Assembly: GCA_964017065.1 (NCBI GenBank)
Contig: OZ024789.1
Location: forward strand, 7,072,191-7,136,190
Direction: 5' to 3'
DNA: 64,000 bases
DNA from: Haliclona indistincta
Taxonomy: Eukaryota > Porifera > Demospongiae > Haplosclerida > Chalinidae
Under the pieces are notes generated by a model that had not been told where the DNA came from, did no database searches, and worked only from the letters and a program-made list of their open reading frames with translations. The first letter of the stretch is position 1, and the number at the start of each line of letters is the position of its first letter. Below, in pieces: positions 60,841-64,000 of the stretch. Made by a program: the position numbers and the translations under genes.

Positions 60841-61020
60841 CGTGTACACGCGCGTACAGAATCACTATAAAGGCTTGTTTGTAGCACTAACCGGTCAGTT
60901 GGTTTCGGTGGCACAGTGGTTTAGTGGTTTAGTGGTTTAGTATGGTGGCTTGTAATGCAATCGGTTAGGGTTCGATTCCCGCTGATTGCATGTTTTTTTT
61001 GGGTTTTTTTCAGTAAAAAT
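60841..61020 (+). mobile_element. tRNA-derived SINE-like unit
   Basis: Contains an A-box-like TGGCACAGTGG at 60,909-60,919 and a B box GGTTCGATTCC at 60,969-60,979, followed by a long T run near 60,991 that could end pol III transcription. Between the boxes GTGGTTTA is repeated three times in tandem. The arm TGCAATC pairs with GATTGCA across the B box. No cloverleaf with a normal anticodon arm could be drawn, so it is tRNA-like, not a tRNA gene. The segment upstream (GTACAGAATCACTATAAAGG) recurs at 63,078. Confidence 0.55.
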
Positions 61021-61055
61021 TAAGTTTTTAGCCCTATCCTTAGTGAGGCCTGATT

Positions 61056-61180
61056 AGGACGACCCTCCCGACGATCCTTAGGCTTATCAAGGGCCGAAGG
61101 CCCGGTTTAGGACGACCCTTCCGACGATCCTTAGGTTTAGCAAGGGCCGAAGGCCCAGTTTAGGACGACCCTCCCGACTT
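61056..61180. repeat. 53-bp tandem repeat (2.3 copies)
   Basis: AGGACGACCC starts at 61,056, 61,109 and 61,162. Each full unit holds CCGACGATCCTTAGG and a GGGCC-GAA-GGCCC hairpin. Related sequence in reverse complement lies at about 63,130-63,260. Confidence 0.8.
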
Positions 61181-61898
61181 TGCGCAGTTAGGAGAAGGTT
61201 TTTAGGGTTTAGGGTTTAGTTGTATGTTGAACTTTGATGGCGTGAAAACGGGACACGCCCCCCGGCTTCGCGGTGCATAGTGGGATTCCTTTAATTCCCA
61301 TAAAGCACGCTGACGTTCGAATTCACTCAGTAGCGTTACAGCTTGATCTAGTCAGACGCGGCGTATACTTTAAACCACTTAATATAGGTAAGTCGTGCTC
61401 TACGTGATTTATGGCACTCGGGCTAGTGGTCTTGTGTCTAGTAGGGTCCGCAATGAAAAAATTGACTGTCACAGATTCAGCGGGATTGCGTCTCAGCATG
61501 TAGAGTGGGTTGACCCGGACATAGAACAGGTAAAGAGAGAAGCGCCAAGTCCTTCTTTAATGCAGGAAAAGCAAAAATATTTAAAATAACGTGGGCGGAG
61601 CAAGCCAATCGCAATTAAAATGCTTTTCATTCGAACAACATTCAACGCCGAAGCTTAGTGATGTTGGTAAAGACGCTCAGGATCATACTTTCAAGAATTC
61701 CGAGGTCTTCGACATCGCAGCATCCTTCGTGTGTTGTCATAATCAGAAAGGGGGCGGGGCTCCCGAGACTGCGAGAAAATACTCTTTGGGCTCGAGCGCT
61801 TTTGTACATTGTGCTGCAGCAACCCTAGCTATTGCAGATTTAATTAAGTTAGGTGACAATGTATCTGCACAGCAAATGTTATAAACTTTACATGCTTC

Positions 61899-61946
61899 CT
61901 TCCATCTGGCTCAAAAAATGTTTAAAATTTTTGAGCCAGATGGAAG
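61899..61946. repeat. 19-bp perfect-stem hairpin
   Basis: CTTCCATCTGGCTCAAAAA (61,899-61,917) pairs with TTTTTGAGCCAGATGGAAG (61,928-61,946) around a 10-base loop. It lies in the spacer of the long inverted repeat. Confidence 0.8.
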
Positions 61947-61983
61947 AAAATGCATAAACGTCATAAAACTTGCTATGTAGATA

Positions 61984-62169
61984 CCGTATAGCCGGTTATT
62001 TTCATGTGAATTTAATTTTCGAACGACTGGTGCGGGTCGAAAATTAGATTTCGAAAAATTCTTTTTGCCAATTTAAAACGTACTGTGACGTGGCTCTGTG
62101 ACGAAAATTAGATCCAGCCAAAATTTGGCTAACAAAATATTTGACCAGCGAAAAAAAACGGCTATACGG
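61984..62169. mobile_element. 186-bp MITE with 11-bp inverted ends
   Basis: CCGTATAGCCG at 61,984 and CGGCTATACGG ending at 62,169, flanked on both sides by TA (61,982-61,983 and 62,170-62,171). TA target duplications point to the Tc1/mariner group. No coding sequence. Confidence 0.65.
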
Positions 62170-62446
62170 TACATTGTCACTTAACTTAGTTAAATCTGCA
62201 ATAGGGTTGCTGCAGCACAATGTACAAAGGCGCTCTAGCCCAAAGAGTATTTTTTCGCCGTTTCGGGAGCCCCGCCCCGTTTCAAATTATGACCTGGGAA
62301 CAACACACGAAGGACGCTGCGACGTCCGAATTCTTGAAAGCATGATCCTGAGCGTCTTTAGGAACATCCTAAGCTTCGACGTTGAATGTTGTTCGAATAA
62401 AAAGCATTTTAATTGCAATTGGCTAGCTCCGCCCACGTTATTTTAA

Positions 62447-63060
62447 GGTTATGGGATACCACGCCCACTTACGAGCAGGCAGAAATGGTTGCCTGAAAAA
62501 AAAACACTCGTAGCATCGCGCTTGTTGGTTTGGCTGAATATAGCGCTGCATATCCAGTTAGTGCAAAGTCTGCACTTCGTCTTCAGCAAAAACGGTGGCT
62601 AGACGCGCTACCATAGTGCGTTAAGAAGTACACGTAGTAACGAGCAGCTTCGTCAACTAAGAAATCGAAATTCTTGTTGTGGGCACTCTGTAGCACGACT
62701 AGACTTGGCATGCAGCTAGACAGCTTAGTTATCTAGGTACCCACGGATCCTTTTTTCGATATCAGCTTTAGTTGCCGAGTTAAGTTCACGCATACACTCG
62801 AAAAGCTTGTCAAAGCTAATTTTCGAGTGATTCTCCGATTCGTGGCAGATCTGTACAGCTACCGAGCTAAATTGTTACAATTTCTTCTTTCCCCACCAGA
62901 TGGTGGTACTCTTGTCATTCGAGGAGGCAACAAAAACTAAGAAGAAGAAGATCATGAGAAACGGAAACGAGGAAATGGTGCCATTATTATTGCACTAGAA
63001 ACTACTAAACCCAAGACACTAAAAACCTTGAATCCCGTTAAGGGCAGACATTCAACTAGG
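62447..63060. other. Unassigned stretch, no gene recognised
   Basis: About 600 bp of mixed composition. One place (62,880-62,990) has a pyrimidine tract ending TTTCCCCACCAG followed by a 32-codon frame beginning MVVLLSFEEATKTKKKK. This could be a short terminal exon but nothing supports it beyond the acceptor-like tract. Nothing else was seen. Confidence 0.3.
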
Positions 63061-63069
63061 GTCAAACGT

Positions 63070-63260
63070 CATCGCGCGCGTACAGAATTACTATAAAGGC
63101 TTGTTTGTAGCACTAAGTTTAACATAATAGCTAAACCCTAAACACCTTCTCCTAACTGCGCAAAGTAGGGAGGGTCTTCCTAACTAACTAAGGATCGTCG
63201 GGAAGGTCTTCCTAACCCTAAGGATTGTCGGGAGGGTCGTCCTAAACCAGCTTAGCTCGG
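63070..63260. repeat. Relic combining parts of the 60.8-61.2 kb unit in mixed orientation
   Basis: 63,078-63,116 repeats the 60,850-60,890 segment (TATAAAGGCTTGTTTGTAGC) in the same orientation. 63,128-63,260 then repeats the 61,056-61,215 segment as its reverse complement (CACCTTCTCCTAACTGCGCA, GGATCGTCGGGA). It is a rearranged or fold-back copy of that composite unit. Confidence 0.65.
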
Positions 63261-63325
63261 GAAAGTTGTTCATTTTTTCGTTTCCGTTTCTTATTCCCGT
63301 TCCTGATTTTACCACTTCCCAGTAA

Positions 63326-63376
63326 TCTGGCCGCTGCCCCTCCCCGCCTATTGAGTGGGGAGGGGCAGCGGCCAGA
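63326..63376. repeat. 20-bp perfect-stem GC-rich hairpin
   Basis: TCTGGCCGCTGCCCCTCCCC (63,326-63,345) pairs perfectly with 63,357-63,376 around an 11-base loop GCCTATTGAGT. The high GC content stands out from the surroundings. Confidence 0.85.
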
Positions 63377-63794
63377 CTAGGAGCTCAGAGGAGATAACAA
63401 CTATGCCTCTCACTGCGTAAATGCTGACCAATTCTCTCGCTAATATCTCGTGTATTTTGTGCTACTGGTCTCGAATTTGCGTCCTTTTCACCAGTTTTTT
63501 CTTTTTTTTTCAAGGAGTGTCCACGTGGGACAAAGATTATTTTTTCACACTGAGGTGTAGAAAGAAAATATAAGTTGAAAAAAAAACAGTGATAGTCTAT
63601 TCAGAGTTCAGATCATAGGTACACGGCTCTCGCTGATTGCAACATCCATGTGAACATCAGAAGTTGGATGATGGTAGGAGGAGCGTGAACCCCGCAGACA
63701 CATGACCTTTTCACCAGTGAGTAGCCGCAATTGCCCACGCTAAAGTCGGTGAAAATGCTCTTTCCACTTCGGAAGTGTGAAACCATAGATATTC
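63377..63794. other. Unassigned stretch, no gene recognised
   Basis: About 420 bp without a coding frame, tRNA or recognisable repeat. It contains a T-rich tract near 63,490 and an A-rich tract near 63,580. Confidence 0.3.
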
Positions 63795-63796
63795 TA

Positions 63797-63994
63797 CAGC
63801 GGTTTTATTACTTCTTGCAAGGGTAAAGCGTAAACCGTAGACCGTAAAAGCGTGGAGCACTAATGCGTTAAAATGTCATTAATTCTTTGATCATGCTCCA
63901 TTGTGTGAATAGATACCAGTGATTTGACACATTAGTGACTGCAAGGTGACGCTTTACACTCAAATCTTCCTTGCAAGAAGTAATAAAACCTCTG
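63797..63994. mobile_element. 198-bp MITE with 26-bp inverted ends and TA duplication
   Basis: Ends CAGCGGTTTTATTACTTCTT... and, read inward from the right, CAGAGGTTTTATTACTTCTT..., agree at 25 of 26 positions through TGCAAGG. TA flanks both sides (63,795-63,796 and 63,995-63,996), fitting a Tc1/mariner-type MITE. TAAAGCGT motifs inside both arms extend the symmetry. No coding capacity. Confidence 0.75.
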
Positions 63995-64000
63995 TAATAC

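Larger units (their letters stand above)
60678..61383. mobile_element. Imperfect long inverted repeat enclosing a SINE-like unit
   Basis: Left arm about 60,678-60,823 and right arm about 61,252-61,383 are diverged reverse complements, sharing CTTTAAAGTATA near the outer ends and ATCCCACTATGCACCGCGAA plus GGGGCGTGTC near the inner ends. TTAA occurs just outside both (60,679-60,682 and 61,379-61,382), but the outermost bases do not match well, so the true ends are uncertain. Probably a non-autonomous DNA element carrying a nested SINE-like insertion. Confidence 0.5.
61581..62446. repeat. Long inverted repeat, arms of about 280 bp
   Basis: Arms 61,581-61,863 and 62,170-62,446 are reverse complements with scattered mismatches. 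Both carry AACGTGGGCGGAGC, GAACAACATTCAACG, CGAAGGATGC-type blocks and GTACATTGTGCTGCAGCAAC or their complements. The spacer of about 300 bp holds a short hairpin and a MITE. The two short frames here (97 and 101 residues) are mirror images of one sequence and not genes. The structure would fold into a long RNA duplex if transcribed. Confidence 0.85.

Noticed and set aside
60905..60990. A functional tRNA gene
   Set aside because: A and B boxes are present, but no anticodon arm or full cloverleaf could be built and an 8-bp expansion lies between the boxes.
61195..61220. TTTAGGG repeated three times, resembling a telomere repeat
   Set aside because: Only about three units, inside a mobile-element mosaic, with no array; more likely part of the repeat.
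60678..61383. A second piggyBac-type element flanked by TTAA
   Set aside because: TTAA occurs on both sides, but the bases just inside do not match each other or the CCCTTTTACC end, so the flanks may be chance.
62880..62990. A short terminal exon starting MVVLLSFEEATK after a CCCCACCAG acceptor-like tract
   Set aside because: Only 32 codons, lysine-rich, no upstream exon or homology recognised; too weak to annotate as a gene.

Overview
The window is eukaryotic and almost certainly from an invertebrate animal genome. The evidence is spliced transposase genes with GT-AG introns, hAT, piggyBac, P-like and tyrosine-recombinase (YR, DIRS/Ngaro-type) elements, a tRNA-derived SINE-like unit, MITEs, and tens of kilobases of satellite DNA. 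A sponge or cnidarian would fit, but the species cannot be fixed from sequence alone. No host cellular gene was recognised; every convincing coding region belongs to a mobile element.

Bases 1 to about 44,076 are one satellite domain. Two families are interleaved. Satellite A has 44-bp and 35-bp units (1-652 and 23,898-26,100). Satellite B has a 43-bp unit carrying one EcoRI site per unit and fills nearly all the rest, with roughly 800 units. B changes orientation near 1,451, near 27,006, and beside a 200-N assembly gap at 28,778-28,977. A 311-bp MITE interrupts it at 3,512. A 2.9-kb hAT transposon is present twice (12,762 and 19,831), because a block of about 6.1 kb was duplicated at an offset of 7,069 bp. 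Both hAT copies carry the same frameshift. The many long reading frames in this domain come from the satellite, not from genes.

Bases 44,077-55,310 are an AT-rich satellite (C, about 168-172 bp per unit, each with a hairpin core). It is interrupted by a 4.45-kb P-like DNA transposon with terminal inverted repeats and an 8-bp target duplication (44,674-49,122), by the gag and start of the RT of a YR retroelement (minus strand, 49,549-51,900), and by a 0.8-kb unassigned stretch followed by a near-perfect 142-bp inverted repeat. A piggyBac element begins at a TTAA at 55,307. Its transposase has three exons and an in-frame TAG just before the cysteine-rich tail.

Bases 57,685-64,000 are a mosaic of relics: a tandem repeat of about 365 bp, the RT/RNase H and recombinase half of a decayed YR retroelement, a SINE-like unit between inverted arms, a 280-bp long inverted repeat with a nested MITE, short hairpins and a last MITE. 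The strongest candidate for something little described is the P-like element. It has clean ends, a full-length transposase reconstructed across an 83-bp intron, and a core that resembles, from memory, an uncharacterised protein family of mushroom-forming fungi.
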